Part shown: in pieces, positions 45,347 through 53,797 of the stretch | How the letters are laid out: every line of letters starts with the position of its first letter | Position numbering within the stretch: position 1 is the first letter of the stretch | Assembly (NCBI GenBank): GCA_963778845.1 | Contig: CAVZVW010000005.1 | Coordinates: 310,001-374,000, forward strand | Length of the DNA stretch: 64,000 nt | Direction: 5' to 3' | Source: CAVZVW01 sp963778845 | Lineage (GTDB): Bacteria; Actinomycetota; Actinomycetes; Actinomycetales; Kineosporiaceae | Program-made: the position numbers and the translations under genes | The notes under the pieces: generated by a model | Database searches by the model: none | The model's input: only the letters and a program-made list of their open reading frames with translations | What the model was told of the DNA's origin: nothing

Positions 45347-46609
45347 TCAGCTGGGCGACCAGGTCGCGGCGGCCTGACGCTCCCGAACCCAGAGGCCGAC
45401 CAGCCCGCGGAAGTGCTCGACGAACCGCTCGTGCTCGTGCGCGGGGTACGTGCTCCGGACCGTGTCGAGCAGCAGGACGTCGAACTCGGGTGACGCGAAC
45501 CACTCCAGCGCGACCTCGTCGAGGTGCCCGAGGCGGGCGTCGGCGAAGTCACGGAAGTGGTCGGCCTCCAGGTGTGCGTCGGCCAGCGCCCGGTAGGCGA
45601 CCAGCTTCTCCTCGTAGGACAGGTCCTCGCGGTCGGCGACGGCGAACCACGGCTCGACGTCGATGCCGGGGCGGTTGCGCCGCCCGGTCACGCAGCAGTA
45701 GGCCGTCCAGCGCAGCAGGCTCGTGATGGCCCACGGGAAGTAGTAGTGCAGGGACGTGACCGCGACGTCGGGACAGGCGTTGGCGTAGTCGATCGGGAAG
45801 ACGTCCGTCCCGCGCACGAGCATCTCGCACGAGTTGAACTCCCATCGGAAGAAGGCGTTGACCACGCGGCTGATGGTCACGGCCTCCTCCCCGGTGTCCG
45901 GGGTGAGGAAGTGGTGGTCGACCGCGTAGCGGCCGTGCATCGGCTCCTCGGGCCGGAACCGCATCACCATCGTCTGCGGCCCGATCGAGAGCGCCCGGGC
46001 GAAGACGTCATACCCGGCGACCCCGGCCTGCAGGTGCATGAGCATCTCCCCCGAGGCGTCGTAGGCCTCGTGGAGCTCGGCGGCGTCGCGGACCATCGAC
46101 ACCCCTCGCCACCCACCGCCGTCGAAGGGCTTCATGAACAGGGGGTAGCCGATCCGGTCGGCGAGGGTGTCGAGGTCGAACGACCGGTTGTAGCGGGCAG
46201 CGGTGTAGGCATACTTGTCGTGGTCCACGGGGTTCTTGTACGGCACGAGGACCGTCTCCGGGATCTTCAGCCCCAGGCGGAGCATCGCGCAGTACGCGGC
46301 GTGCTTCTCCATCGACTGGAACGTGAAGGGGCTGTTGAGCAGGTAGACGTCGTCCATCAACGCGATCTTCTTCAGCCACTCGCGGGGGTGGTAGTACCAG
46401 TAGGCGAGGCGGTCGATGACCAGGGCCTGCCGTGGGGTGTCCCGGAGGTTGAACGGCTCGATCGTGAGCCGCTCGGTGTCGAGCACGTGGTTGCCGCCAC
46501 GCGCGTCGGACACCGGGCCGAGCCGGCGCGCCAGCGCCTCGAAAGCGCGCGGCCAGTCGTCCTCCGTGCCGAGCAGCAGGCCCACGAGGTGATGGGTCGG
46601 GTCGGTCAT
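45347..46609 (-). CDS. ATP-grasp enzyme of unknown substrate
   Basis: 420 residues. The central region has ATP-grasp features: YPLFMKPFDGGGWRGVSMV (ATP-binding lysine and glycine-rich loop), an acidic metal-binding stretch in the EFNSCEMLVRGTDVFPIDYANACPD area (FPIDYANA). Such enzymes join a carboxylate to an amine, thiol or similar via acyl phosphate. The ATG has TGGAGG upstream. It is the last of four genes (thioredoxin-TPR, esterase, esterase, ATP-grasp) with gaps of 26, 1 and 29 nt. No substrate can be assigned; its companions suggest a small ester- or amide-containing metabolite, or protein modification. Confidence 0.8.
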   Translation of the reverse strand: MTDPTHHLVGLLLGTEDDWPRAFEALARRLGPVSDARGGNHVLDTERLTIEPFNLRDTPRQALVIDRLAYWYYHPREWLKKIALMDDVYLLNSPFTFQSMEKHAAYCAMLRLGLKIPETVLVPYKNPVDHDKYAYTAARYNRSFDLDTLADRIGYPLFMKPFDGGGWRGVSMVRDAAELHEAYDASGEMLMHLQAGVAGYDVFARALSIGPQTMVMRFRPEEPMHGRYAVDHHFLTPDTGEEAVTISRVVNAFFRWEFNSCEMLVRGTDVFPIDYANACPDVAVTSLHYYFPWAITSLLRWTAYCCVTGRRNRPGIDVEPWFAVADREDLSYEEKLVAYRALADAHLEADHFRDFADARLGHLDEVALEWFASPEFDVLLLDTVRSTYPAHEHERFVEHFRGLVGLWVRERQAAATWSPS

Positions 46610-46638
46610 CGCATCCTCCAGAGATCGCCTAGCCCGGC

Positions 46639-47403
46639 TCAGCAGAGACGAGGCAGGTGGTGGGCCACCTGCCGGCGCCACCACGGCCAGTCGTGCGCGC
46701 TGTCGTGCCCCCAGACGTCCACCTCGCAGCGGATCCCCAGACCCTGCAGCACCCCGCCCATCCATCGGGTGCTGGGCAGCGCGCCGGTCGGGTGCACCTC
46801 GAAGGGCCCCTCGCCCGCGACGAGCACGACCGACACCCGCGAGCGCAGCCACTCCAGGTGGGCACCGGAGAGGTTGGGGACGTGGTCGGCCAGGTTGGCG
46901 AAGTACGTCGGGTCGCCGCGCTCGCCCCAGGCATGCAGCCCGGCGGGGTCGTAGCTGCCGGACAGGCAGAGTGCGGACGGCACGACGTCGGCGCGGCACA
47001 GGGCGGTGTCGAGCGCGTGGTAGGCGCCCATGCTCGACCCCGTGGCCACCACGTCCTGGCGGCCCCGGCAGTCGGCCTCGATCCACGGCAGGACGGCCTC
47101 GCTGACGAAGGCCCGGTAAGACCCGTGCCGGCGCGCCCGCTCGTCGGTCGGCACACTGCGGTCGCTCCAGGTCCAGGCATCCAGCGACCCGACGCAGTAC
47201 AGCTTGGCGCGGCCGCCCTCCACGAGGTCTGACACGGCGGCGACCATGCCGTTGCTCTCGTAGTCCCAGGCCGACCCCGCCTCGCTCGGGAACACCAGGA
47301 CGGGCCGGCCCCAGTGTCCGTACACCAGGCAGTCGAGCGCGAACCCGGTGCCCGGGACGGGCAACGTCACCTGGCGGCGCAGCATGTCCCGATACTGCCC
47401 CAC
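46639..47403 (-). CDS. Alpha/beta-hydrolase esterase
   Basis: 254 residues of the Esterase D/antigen 85-like fold. Nucleophile Ser124 in GSSMGAY, a likely acid in the GEGPFEVHPTG area, and His in WGHDSAHDWPWW (about 238). No signal peptide, so it acts inside the cell. The start is GTG 47403, one base after the preceding stop; ATG 47385 is an alternative. A bacterial family repeatedly annotated as esterase without a known substrate. Confidence 0.82.
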   Translation of the reverse strand: MGQYRDMLRRQVTLPVPGTGFALDCLVYGHWGRPVLVFPSEAGSAWDYESNGMVAAVSDLVEGGRAKLYCVGSLDAWTWSDRSVPTDERARRHGSYRAFVSEAVLPWIEADCRGRQDVVATGSSMGAYHALDTALCRADVVPSALCLSGSYDPAGLHAWGERGDPTYFANLADHVPNLSGAHLEWLRSRVSVVLVAGEGPFEVHPTGALPSTRWMGGVLQGLGIRCEVDVWGHDSAHDWPWWRRQVAHHLPRLC

Positions 47404-47404
47404 G

Positions 47405-48457
47405 TCACACCCAGCAGTCGCCGAGCACCGCCGTCAGATGCGGGTCGAACGCATCGCGCCACGCTGTGTAGCAGTGGGCGTCGGCTGACTCGGCATAGGT
47501 CACGTCGTGGCCCTGACGGGCCAGCGCGTCGGCCATGTCCCGGTTGTTGTGGACGTTCTCCTCGAGGGCTCCGCAGGTGATCCCGATGCGCATCGGGGAG
47601 CCGGCGCGCCCTGCTGCCAGCAGCCGGGAAACGGTGGCCGTGATCCGATCGAAGTACGGGAAGTCCCGCTCCATCCAGTCGTGGCGACGCTGGAAGAACG
47701 ACCCCGACTGGCAGAAAAGCCCGCCCACGGCACCCGGGGCGTCGACGGCGGCCGTCAGGGCGGACAGCGCGCCGAGGCTCACCCCCATCGCGACCACCGG
47801 CCCGGTCACCGCTACCTGCCTGCGCAGGGCAGGCAGCATCTCGGCCAGCAGGGCGCGCCCGTAGGCGGGGTCGGCGGAGTACCAGGCATCGCGGCGCACG
47901 GGCTCGAGCAACGCGACCCGATGCGCCGGCAGGGTGCCGGAGGCGATGACGGCGCCCGCATAGCCGGTGAGGCCGGCGAGCCTGTCGAGCTCGGGTCCGT
48001 CGTGGGCCACCAGGAGGGGCAGGGGCTCGTGCCAGCCGTGGCCCTCGGGCTGCCAGATGCTTACCGGCACCACCGCACCCACCGGACCGGGCGCGTCGAA
48101 CCGCAGCCAGGCACCGGTGACCACCGGGGCATTCAGCCAGCGCGGCGGCTGGTAGCCGGGCAGCTCCACGACGCTGTGCGGTCCGAACGCCGTCTGCACC
48201 GAGCAGGGGTTGGCCGGGTCTGGCAGCAGTGCATGCACACCACCGGCGCCCACGACGTCCAGCAGGTACTCCAGCCGGCCTGCGCGCGGCAACGGCAGGT
48301 CCAGCCGCCATACACCGTCGGCCCGCGCGAGCGCGAGGTCGTCGAGGCTGACCTGGCCGGCGAACGCGGCCTCGAGCACGACGTCGAGCCACAGCCGCAC
48401 CGACGACCAGGTGCCCGCGACGTCGGGGATGCACAGCTGCAGACGACCCGCCGTCAC
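47405..48457 (-). CDS. Enterochelin-esterase-like hydrolase
   Basis: 350 residues: an N-terminal beta-sandwich region (about 1-120) resembling the substrate-binding domain of Fes-type enzymes, then an alpha/beta-hydrolase domain with PLLVAHDGPELDRLAG, nucleophile Ser in AMGVSLGALSA (about 236), and a C-terminal His in ADAHCYTAWRDAF. No siderophore genes lie nearby, so true enterochelin hydrolysis is unlikely. Lies between the thioredoxin-like gene and the second esterase. Confidence 0.82.
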   Translation of the reverse strand: MTAGRLQLCIPDVAGTWSSVRLWLDVVLEAAFAGQVSLDDLALARADGVWRLDLPLPRAGRLEYLLDVVGAGGVHALLPDPANPCSVQTAFGPHSVVELPGYQPPRWLNAPVVTGAWLRFDAPGPVGAVVPVSIWQPEGHGWHEPLPLLVAHDGPELDRLAGLTGYAGAVIASGTLPAHRVALLEPVRRDAWYSADPAYGRALLAEMLPALRRQVAVTGPVVAMGVSLGALSALTAAVDAPGAVGGLFCQSGSFFQRRHDWMERDFPYFDRITATVSRLLAAGRAGSPMRIGITCGALEENVHNNRDMADALARQGHDVTYAESADAHCYTAWRDAFDPHLTAVLGDCWV

Positions 48458-48483
48458 CCGCGGGCCGCAGTGCTGATAGGCGC

Positions 48484-49479
48484 TCAGAACAGTGCGTTCG
48501 CCAGCGCGACCCGCGCGCGCGCCACTCGTGGGTCGTCAGCGCCGACCACGTCGAAGAGCTCCACGAGGTGGGCACGGGCGCGTCCGCGGTCGTCCCCGGC
48601 GCAGACGGCCACGGTGTCCACCAGGCGGGCGAAGGCGTCCTCGACGTGGCCGCCGAGCAGATCGATGTCGGCCACCAGGAGCTGGGCGTCGACGTCAGCG
48701 GGCGCCGTCGCGGCCGCCGCCCGCGCCGCGGCCGGGTCGGCGTCGCGCGTGCGCAGCAGGAGCCCGACCTGGGCAAGGCCGAGCCGCGCCATCTCGTCGG
48801 CGGGGTTCTCCCTCAACGCCTGCTCGTAGGCGGCCACGGCGCCCTCGAGGTCGTCGGCCTCGATCGCGTCGTACGCCGCCTGGTGCAGAGGCGGCAACGG
48901 AGGCTCGGGCGGTTCGGCGTCGGCGTCGGCGTCGGCGTCGGTGTCGGCGTCGGCGTCGGCGTCAGCGGCCATACCCAGGTCGGCCGCCGTCAGCCGCCCG
49001 CTGACCCCGTTGGTCTCGGCCACGCGCAGCAGCTCGGCGAATACGGCGCGTACCTGGGCCTCCGGCTGCGCGCCCTGGAAGAGCGGGACCGGCTGCCCCT
49101 TCAGCACCGCGAACACGCTGGGGATGGACTGCACCTGGAAGGCGCCGGCCAGCTGGGGGTTGGCGTCCACATCGATCTTGGCAAGGAGGACTCGCCCGTC
49201 GTACTCCTCCGCGAGCCGTTCCAGCACCGGCGACAGCTGCTTGCACGGACCGCACCAGGTGGCCCAGAAGTCCAGCACCACGGGCACCGTCGAGGAGCGT
49301 TGGACGACGTCGGCGACGAATGTGGCGTCGCTGACGTCGATGACGAAGCCGGGCACGTCCCCGCCCGCGGCGCCGGGAGCGGATGGCGCAGGCGCGGGTG
49401 GCGCGCCCAGCCCGCTCAGGTCGACGGCACCGCGCAGGTCGACACGTGCCGCCGGCGGGCGGACCGGTTGGTTGCTCAT
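48484..49479 (-). CDS. Thioredoxin-TPR co-chaperone (YbbN/CnoX-like)
   Basis: 331 residues: a Pro/Ala-rich N-terminus, a thioredoxin domain (about 45-155) with the intact active site WATWCGPCKQL, an acidic Ala-Asp repeat linker (about 172-190), and a TPR-like C-terminal region (about 195-331). YbbN/CnoX proteins bind and protect clients from oxidation; this one retains both cysteines, so it could be a true thiol oxidoreductase. The ATG at 49479 overlaps the stop of a six-codon upstream ORF. First gene of the esterase/ATP-grasp unit. Confidence 0.88.
   Translation of the reverse strand: MSNQPVRPPAARVDLRGAVDLSGLGAPPAPAPSAPGAAGGDVPGFVIDVSDATFVADVVQRSSTVPVVLDFWATWCGPCKQLSPVLERLAEEYDGRVLLAKIDVDANPQLAGAFQVQSIPSVFAVLKGQPVPLFQGAQPEAQVRAVFAELLRVAETNGVSGRLTAADLGMAADADADADTDADADADAEPPEPPLPPLHQAAYDAIEADDLEGAVAAYEQALRENPADEMARLGLAQVGLLLRTRDADPAAARAAAATAPADVDAQLLVADIDLLGGHVEDAFARLVDTVAVCAGDDRGRARAHLVELFDVVGADDPRVARARVALANALF
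48921..48966. repeat. gtcggc microsatellite encoding an Ala-Asp linker
   Basis: About seven copies of the 6-bp unit gtcggc/gtcggt, coding ADADADADTDADADAD between the thioredoxin and TPR domains. In-frame slippage would change linker length only. Confidence 0.8.
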
Positions 49480-49496
49480 CGGAGTTGGTTGCTCAT
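49476..49496 (-). CDS. Six-codon upstream ORF (MSNQLR) from a duplicated start region
   Basis: A 17-bp tandem duplication (CCGATGAGCAACCAACT / CCGATGAGCAACCAACC) created a second start. The upstream copy has the ribosome-binding site (AAGGACCCC) and reads MSNQLR then TGA; that TGA overlaps the ATG of the thioredoxin gene (ATGA). Since 17 is not a multiple of three, the two starts are in different frames, and the main protein probably depends on re-initiation. Confidence 0.65.
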   Translation of the reverse strand: MSNQLR

Positions 49497-49590
49497 CGGA
49501 GGGGTCCTTCTCGGCGTCTCATGCTCGGTGATTCTTCCTTGTCGAAGAACCGTTCGCTGCCACGACTGCTTCCCGGGCCTGCGGCCGGTG

Positions 49591-50580
49591 TCACGAACCG
49601 CCGACCTGCACGTCGCCCTTCTCTGCGGCGACCACGAGCACGGGCCCGCTGTCCGCGGGCGGCACGGACAGCGCCACGACCTCGACGGAGGTGCGCGTGA
49701 CGGAGCGGGTGTAGGAGGCGTGCCCTCCCAGAGCCGCCAGGTCGGGCGACACCGTGACGGCTTGACCGGGCTTGACGGTGATGACGTAGTCCTGTCGAAG
49801 CTCACCCACGACGAGCACCCCCCCGTCGGCCGTGCGCACCGCGACGAGTGAGCCCGCGACAGCGGTGTGCCTGGACTGAGTCGTGGCCACCGACGCGAGC
49901 TGGTCACGATCCGCGGCGACCCGCTCGTCGTTCTGCTTGCTGAAGGCGTCAGGAGCGAACTGGTCGGCGAACCGGCTCTTCGCCCCGACCGTGAGCAGGT
50001 CGGCGTAGTGGGCCAGCGCGTCCGCCGGCGACATCAGCAGGCCGTCGCTGGCGTCCGGGGCGACCGCTGCCGCCTCGCCCCCGGGCGCGGCGTCGGGGAC
50101 GGTCGTGCCGGGCAGCAGGCTCAGCTGCGCCCACAGCGCGTAGGGCGAGCGCGGGTCGGGGCAGCGCAGCACCCGCAGCACCGGCGTCGTCTGGCCGGTG
50201 GACGAGCCGACCGCCAGGAAGAACCGCGGCCACTCCCGCTCCGTGGGCACGACGAGGCCGGCGCGGTCCACGACGGGTGCCGGCGAGGCTGCCGTGCCTC
50301 GGGACCTGTCGATCGTGAAGCGCGCCTGGGCTATCGCCAGGTAGGGTCCCGACGCCCGCACGGCAAGGGCGGCGGCGTCGGCTGCCCGGGTGGCGGCACC
50401 GACCCCCGCGTCGACCGCGTCGAGGATGTGGGCCGCCTGACCGACCACCACGACCGGGTACACGGTCGTCTCGCTCGGCTGGGCCGGCAGCGTCGTCGCC
50501 CCGCCCGAGCAGCCCGCCACGCCGAGGCCGAGCGCGAGGAGGACGGCGGCCGCGGGCACCCGGGCCGCGCGCGGCGTCAC
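49591..50580 (-). CDS. Lipoprotein of unknown function
   Basis: 329 residues. Signal peptide with lipobox (ALGLGVAG then Cys, about residue 24), so anchored outside the membrane. The rest is one soluble domain without a family I recognise. GTG start overlaps the previous gene's stop (GTGA). Together with the two genes upstream it forms a three-gene operon; an envelope-associated complex with the preceding membrane protein is a fair inference. Confidence 0.75.
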   Translation of the reverse strand: MTPRAARVPAAAVLLALGLGVAGCSGGATTLPAQPSETTVYPVVVVGQAAHILDAVDAGVGAATRAADAAALAVRASGPYLAIAQARFTIDRSRGTAASPAPVVDRAGLVVPTEREWPRFFLAVGSSTGQTTPVLRVLRCPDPRSPYALWAQLSLLPGTTVPDAAPGGEAAAVAPDASDGLLMSPADALAHYADLLTVGAKSRFADQFAPDAFSKQNDERVAADRDQLASVATTQSRHTAVAGSLVAVRTADGGVLVVGELRQDYVITVKPGQAVTVSPDLAALGGHASYTRSVTRTSVEVVALSVPPADSGPVLVVAAEKGDVQVGGS

Positions 50581-51299
50581 CAGGACTCCGCACGGGCGTC
50601 GCCGGTCGCCGGGCGCGCGAGCCGAAGGGCCATCGCGCTCGCCGCCCCTGCCACGAGCAGGAGGGCACCGACAGCGATGACGGCAGGGGCCGGCGAGGCC
50701 GCGACGTCGCGCGTCCAGGTGAGGGTGACCCGGGCGGGGGCCGGCCCCGTGCCGTCCGAGGCCGCCACCATCCGCCACTGGCCAGGCTGGTCGGGCCAGC
50801 GCAGCACCACGGCGGAGTCGCCGGAGACACTCGCGGCCCACACGTCGACCGTCGCGGGGTCGGGCACGGAGGCGGAGCCGTCGACCCGGCGACCGCTCAG
50901 GTGACCGGCGCCGTCCACACCGTTCACCTGGTGGCGGGCGACGTCGCCGAGGTAGGCCTCGACGTCGGCGGCACGTCCGACACCCACGAACACCCGCCCG
51001 GACACCGCCCTGGCCTCCACCCGCACCTGCCGTCCGCGCAGGCCCAGCATGCCGGGCACTGCCTCGACCACCCGGACATCCGCCGGGACGACCAGGGTGG
51101 CCGTCACGCTGCGCGGCTGGGCGAGCGACGTGGCCAGCAGCACGCCGAGAACCACGACCGCGAGCCCGGCGAGGGCCACGAGGACCGCCGCGACGAGGGC
51201 CGGACGACGCGAGCGCCTCCGGTCCGGCGTCGAGGCCGGCTCAGGCGGGGACTGTCTGAGGTCGCGCCGTCGCAGGGGCCCCTCGGTGTGCCCGCTCAC
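50577..51299 (-). CDS. Membrane protein with two transmembrane segments
   Basis: 240 residues: cytoplasmic basic N-terminus, helix about 34-57 (ALVAAVLVALAGLAVVVLGVLL), an extracytoplasmic domain of about 140 residues, second helix about 204-226, short C-terminal tail. No known family. Overlaps both neighbours by GTGA junctions. Confidence 0.72.
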   Translation of the reverse strand: MSGHTEGPLRRRDLRQSPPEPASTPDRRRSRRPALVAAVLVALAGLAVVVLGVLLATSLAQPRSVTATLVVPADVRVVEAVPGMLGLRGRQVRVEARAVSGRVFVGVGRAADVEAYLGDVARHQVNGVDGAGHLSGRRVDGSASVPDPATVDVWAASVSGDSAVVLRWPDQPGQWRMVAASDGTGPAPARVTLTWTRDVAASPAPAVIAVGALLLVAGAASAMALRLARPATGDARAESW

Positions 51300-51625
51300 G
51301 CACCGGCCTCGGCGCGCCCGACGGCGGCCTCGAGCCTTTCGAGCTTGCCCTCCAGCTCACCGGACCAGCCCGGTCGTACGTCCGCCTTGAGCACCAGGCT
51401 CACGCGCGGGCCGAAGGCGCCGACGGCGTCCACGCAGCGCCGAACGACATCCATGCACTCGTCCCAGTCGCCCTCGATCGTGGTGAACATCGCGTCGGTG
51501 CGATGGGGCAGCCCGCTGCCGCGCACCACGCGGACGGCGGCGGCCACAGCGTCACTGACCGAGCCGGTCGTCGAGCCGCTCACGGGGTCGGCGCCGGCAG
51601 GGGCGACGGAGAAGGCGACCAACAC
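51296..51625 (-). CDS. MTH1187/YkoF-type thiamine-binding-like protein
   Basis: 109 residues of the DUF77/MTH1187 family (ferredoxin-like fold): LVAFSVAPAG, HRTDAMFTTIEGDWDECMDVVRRC. Relatives bind thiamine or hydroxymethylpyrimidine, but the function is not settled. The GTG start is 7 nt after TAGGCT (leaderless). No thiamine genes are near; instead it leads an operon with two envelope proteins. Confidence 0.82.
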   Translation of the reverse strand: MLVAFSVAPAGADPVSGSTTGSVSDAVAAAVRVVRGSGLPHRTDAMFTTIEGDWDECMDVVRRCVDAVGAFGPRVSLVLKADVRPGWSGELEGKLERLEAAVGRAEAGA

Positions 51626-51632
51626 TCTCGCA

Positions 51633-51638
51633 AGCCTA
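51633..51638 (-). promoter_or_regulatory. -10 box of a leaderless three-gene operon
   Basis: TAGGCT, 7 nt before the GTG at 51625. Confidence 0.6.
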
Positions 51639-51689
51639 ATCCCCCGCTGGCGCCGGCCCGCCCGGGCCCGGTGCCCCGGTGCCCGCCGG

Positions 51690-52784
51690 CTACGCGTCGT
51701 CCCACTTGAACACCCGCGTGGCCACGCCGGTCACGACGGCGGCGAAGGCGAGCAGCACGAGGACGGGGACCACGACCGCCTGCACCCCCTGGCCGCGCAC
51801 GAGGACCGCGAGCATCCCGTCGTTCATCCACCGCAGCGGCAGCACCCTCGACACCGACTGCAGCCACTGCGGGGCCGCAGAGATGTCGAAGAAGGACCCC
51901 GACAGGAACGCCATGGGCAGCACGATGAAGTTGACCATCGCGCTGGCCGCCTCGTCCGTCTTCGCGATCGAGCCGACGAGCAGGCCGATGGACAGGAACG
52001 CGAGCGTGCCCGCCATGAGCAGCGGCACTGCCAGCCACCACTGGCCGGCCAGTCGCAGGCCGAACGGCGGGGTCAGGGCGATCCCCACGAACAGGACGGC
52101 CTGCACGAACGCGACGACGAGGCTCACCCCGACCCGCCCGCCGACCACGGTCCACACCGGGGCCGGTGACAGCCGGATCCGGCGCAGCAGCTTCGTGCGG
52201 CGCCAGGACACGAGCGTCAGTGAGGCGCCGAAGGCCGCTGACGTCGCCACGCCCCAGCACAGGATCCCGGGGGTGATGAACTGGATCGCCTTCAGCTGCT
52301 TGTCCTCCACGCGGGAGGCGTCCAGCCGGAACGTGGGCGGGCGACCGGACGCCGCGACGTTCGCCTGGTCGACCACGGAGCTCACGACGCCCGAGATGGT
52401 GGCCGCCTTGACCGGGTCGCTGGCCGCGAAGCGCAGAGTGACCGCGTCGCCGTCCTCGGCTATCACCGCAGGCAGGTCGCCGGAGCGCACCTTGGCCAGG
52501 GCGGCGTCCAGCGTGGCGAAGCGCTGGGCCTTCAGCACCTGTGCCGGGAGGTGGTCGATGATCGGGCCGGAGCCGACGACGCCGACGGTCGTGGCGGTGG
52601 ACCCGGCGTCGCGGAAGATCAGACCGAAGACCACCAGGAACATCAGAGGGAAGAAGAACGTGAAGAACAGCGCCGTGCGGTCGCGGAAGAACCCTCGCAG
52701 CATCGCCGCCGCCAGGGTGGCCAGCTGTGAGCGCCCCGACGCCCTCGCCGGGGACAGCCGGGCCCGGGTCTGCGTGGCGGTCAT
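51690..52784 (-). CDS. ABC-2 type transporter permease
   Basis: 364 residues: one membrane helix near the N-terminus (about 40-58, ALFFTFFFPLMFLVVFGLIF), a large extracytoplasmic domain (about 60-170), then five helices, the ABC-2 exporter layout. MNFIVLPMAFLSGSFF is the family's conserved segment. Overlaps the ATPase gene by ATGA. Exported substrate unknown (drug or lipid typical). Confidence 0.92.
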   Translation of the reverse strand: MTATQTRARLSPARASGRSQLATLAAAMLRGFFRDRTALFFTFFFPLMFLVVFGLIFRDAGSTATTVGVVGSGPIIDHLPAQVLKAQRFATLDAALAKVRSGDLPAVIAEDGDAVTLRFAASDPVKAATISGVVSSVVDQANVAASGRPPTFRLDASRVEDKQLKAIQFITPGILCWGVATSAAFGASLTLVSWRRTKLLRRIRLSPAPVWTVVGGRVGVSLVVAFVQAVLFVGIALTPPFGLRLAGQWWLAVPLLMAGTLAFLSIGLLVGSIAKTDEAASAMVNFIVLPMAFLSGSFFDISAAPQWLQSVSRVLPLRWMNDGMLAVLVRGQGVQAVVVPVLVLLAFAAVVTGVATRVFKWDDA

Positions 52785-53728
52785 GCCCGGTACGCCCGTC
52801 CCGTCAGGTGCAGGAACACGTCCTCGAGAGTGGCCGTCCGTACGCTGACGCCGTCCAGGCGGTTGGCCTCCGCCAGGGCCCCCAGCAGCACCGCCGGGCG
52901 CCGGGACGAGATCACGACCTCCTCCTCGTCGGACTCGACGGCGTCGGCGCCGGGCAGCGCGGCGGCGGTCGCGACGTCCAGCACGCGCGTCGGCAGCGCC
53001 ACCCGGGTGGGGGCGTCGAGGCCACGCACGAGCGCGGCCGGGGTGTCCGAGGCGAGGATCCGGCCCGCGTCCATGATTGCCACCCGGTCGCAGAGCGCCT
53101 CGGCCTCGTCGAGGTAGTGGGTCGTGTACACGACCGTGACCCCTCTGGCCTGGATCTCGCGCACCACGTCCCAGAGGTTGCGCCGCGCCTGCGGGTCCAG
53201 CGCCGCCGTCGGCTCGTCGAGGAACACGACGTCAGGGGCGTGCACCAGCGCGCAGGCGATCGACAGACGCTGACGCTGGCCGCCGGACAGCAGGGCCTCC
53301 TGCGTGTCTGCCTTGTCGGCCAGCCCCACGACGTCCAGCATCTCCCGCGCTCGACGCGCGGGGACCCCGTAGAGCGCGCCGAACGTCTGGAGCTGCTCGC
53401 GTGCGGTGAGCTTGTCGAAGAAGCTGCTCGCCTGCAGCTGGACACCGATCCGCGGCAGCAGTGCGGGGTTGCGCGGCCAGGGGCTCAGGCCGAGCACGCG
53501 CACCACGCCGGAGTCCGCCTGCCTGATCCCTTCGACGACCTCGAGAGTGGTCGTCTTGCCGGCGCCGTTCGGGCCCAGGATCCCGAAGAACTCCCCCGGC
53601 TGCACCGTGAACGACACACCGTCGACCGCGCGGACCTCGCCGTAGGTCCTCACCAGGTCCACCACCTCGATGGCGGCCGGCTCGCCGGCAGGCGAGGTCT
53701 TGCTGCGGCCCGCCTCGGTCGTCGTCAC
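52781..53728 (-). CDS. ABC transporter ATP-binding protein
   Basis: 315 residues with Walker A GPNGAGKTT, Q-loop, signature LLSGGQRQRLSIA and Walker B VVFLDEPTAALD. Energises the adjacent ABC-2 permease. The GTG lies 6 nt after TAGGGT (leaderless). The C-terminal ~90 residues form the extension seen in drug-export ATPases (DrrA-like). Confidence 0.94.
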   Translation of the reverse strand: MTTTEAGRSKTSPAGEPAAIEVVDLVRTYGEVRAVDGVSFTVQPGEFFGILGPNGAGKTTTLEVVEGIRQADSGVVRVLGLSPWPRNPALLPRIGVQLQASSFFDKLTAREQLQTFGALYGVPARRAREMLDVVGLADKADTQEALLSGGQRQRLSIACALVHAPDVVFLDEPTAALDPQARRNLWDVVREIQARGVTVVYTTHYLDEAEALCDRVAIMDAGRILASDTPAALVRGLDAPTRVALPTRVLDVATAAALPGADAVESDEEEVVISSRRPAVLLGALAEANRLDGVSVRTATLEDVFLHLTGRAYRA

Positions 53729-53734
53729 ACCGGA

Positions 53735-53740
53735 ACCCTA
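53735..53740 (-). promoter_or_regulatory. -10 box of the leaderless ABC exporter operon
   Basis: TAGGGT, 6 nt before the GTG at 53728. Confidence 0.6.
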
Positions 53741-53797
53741 CGCATCTGCGGCCCGGAAGGTTCGGCGTGAACCGGTGCCGACCTCGCTGGGCCCTGC

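Noticed and set aside
47405..48457. Siderophore (enterochelin) utilisation locus
   Set aside because: The Fes-like esterase has no siderophore synthesis, uptake or iron-box neighbours; its partners are thioredoxin, esterase and ATP-grasp.
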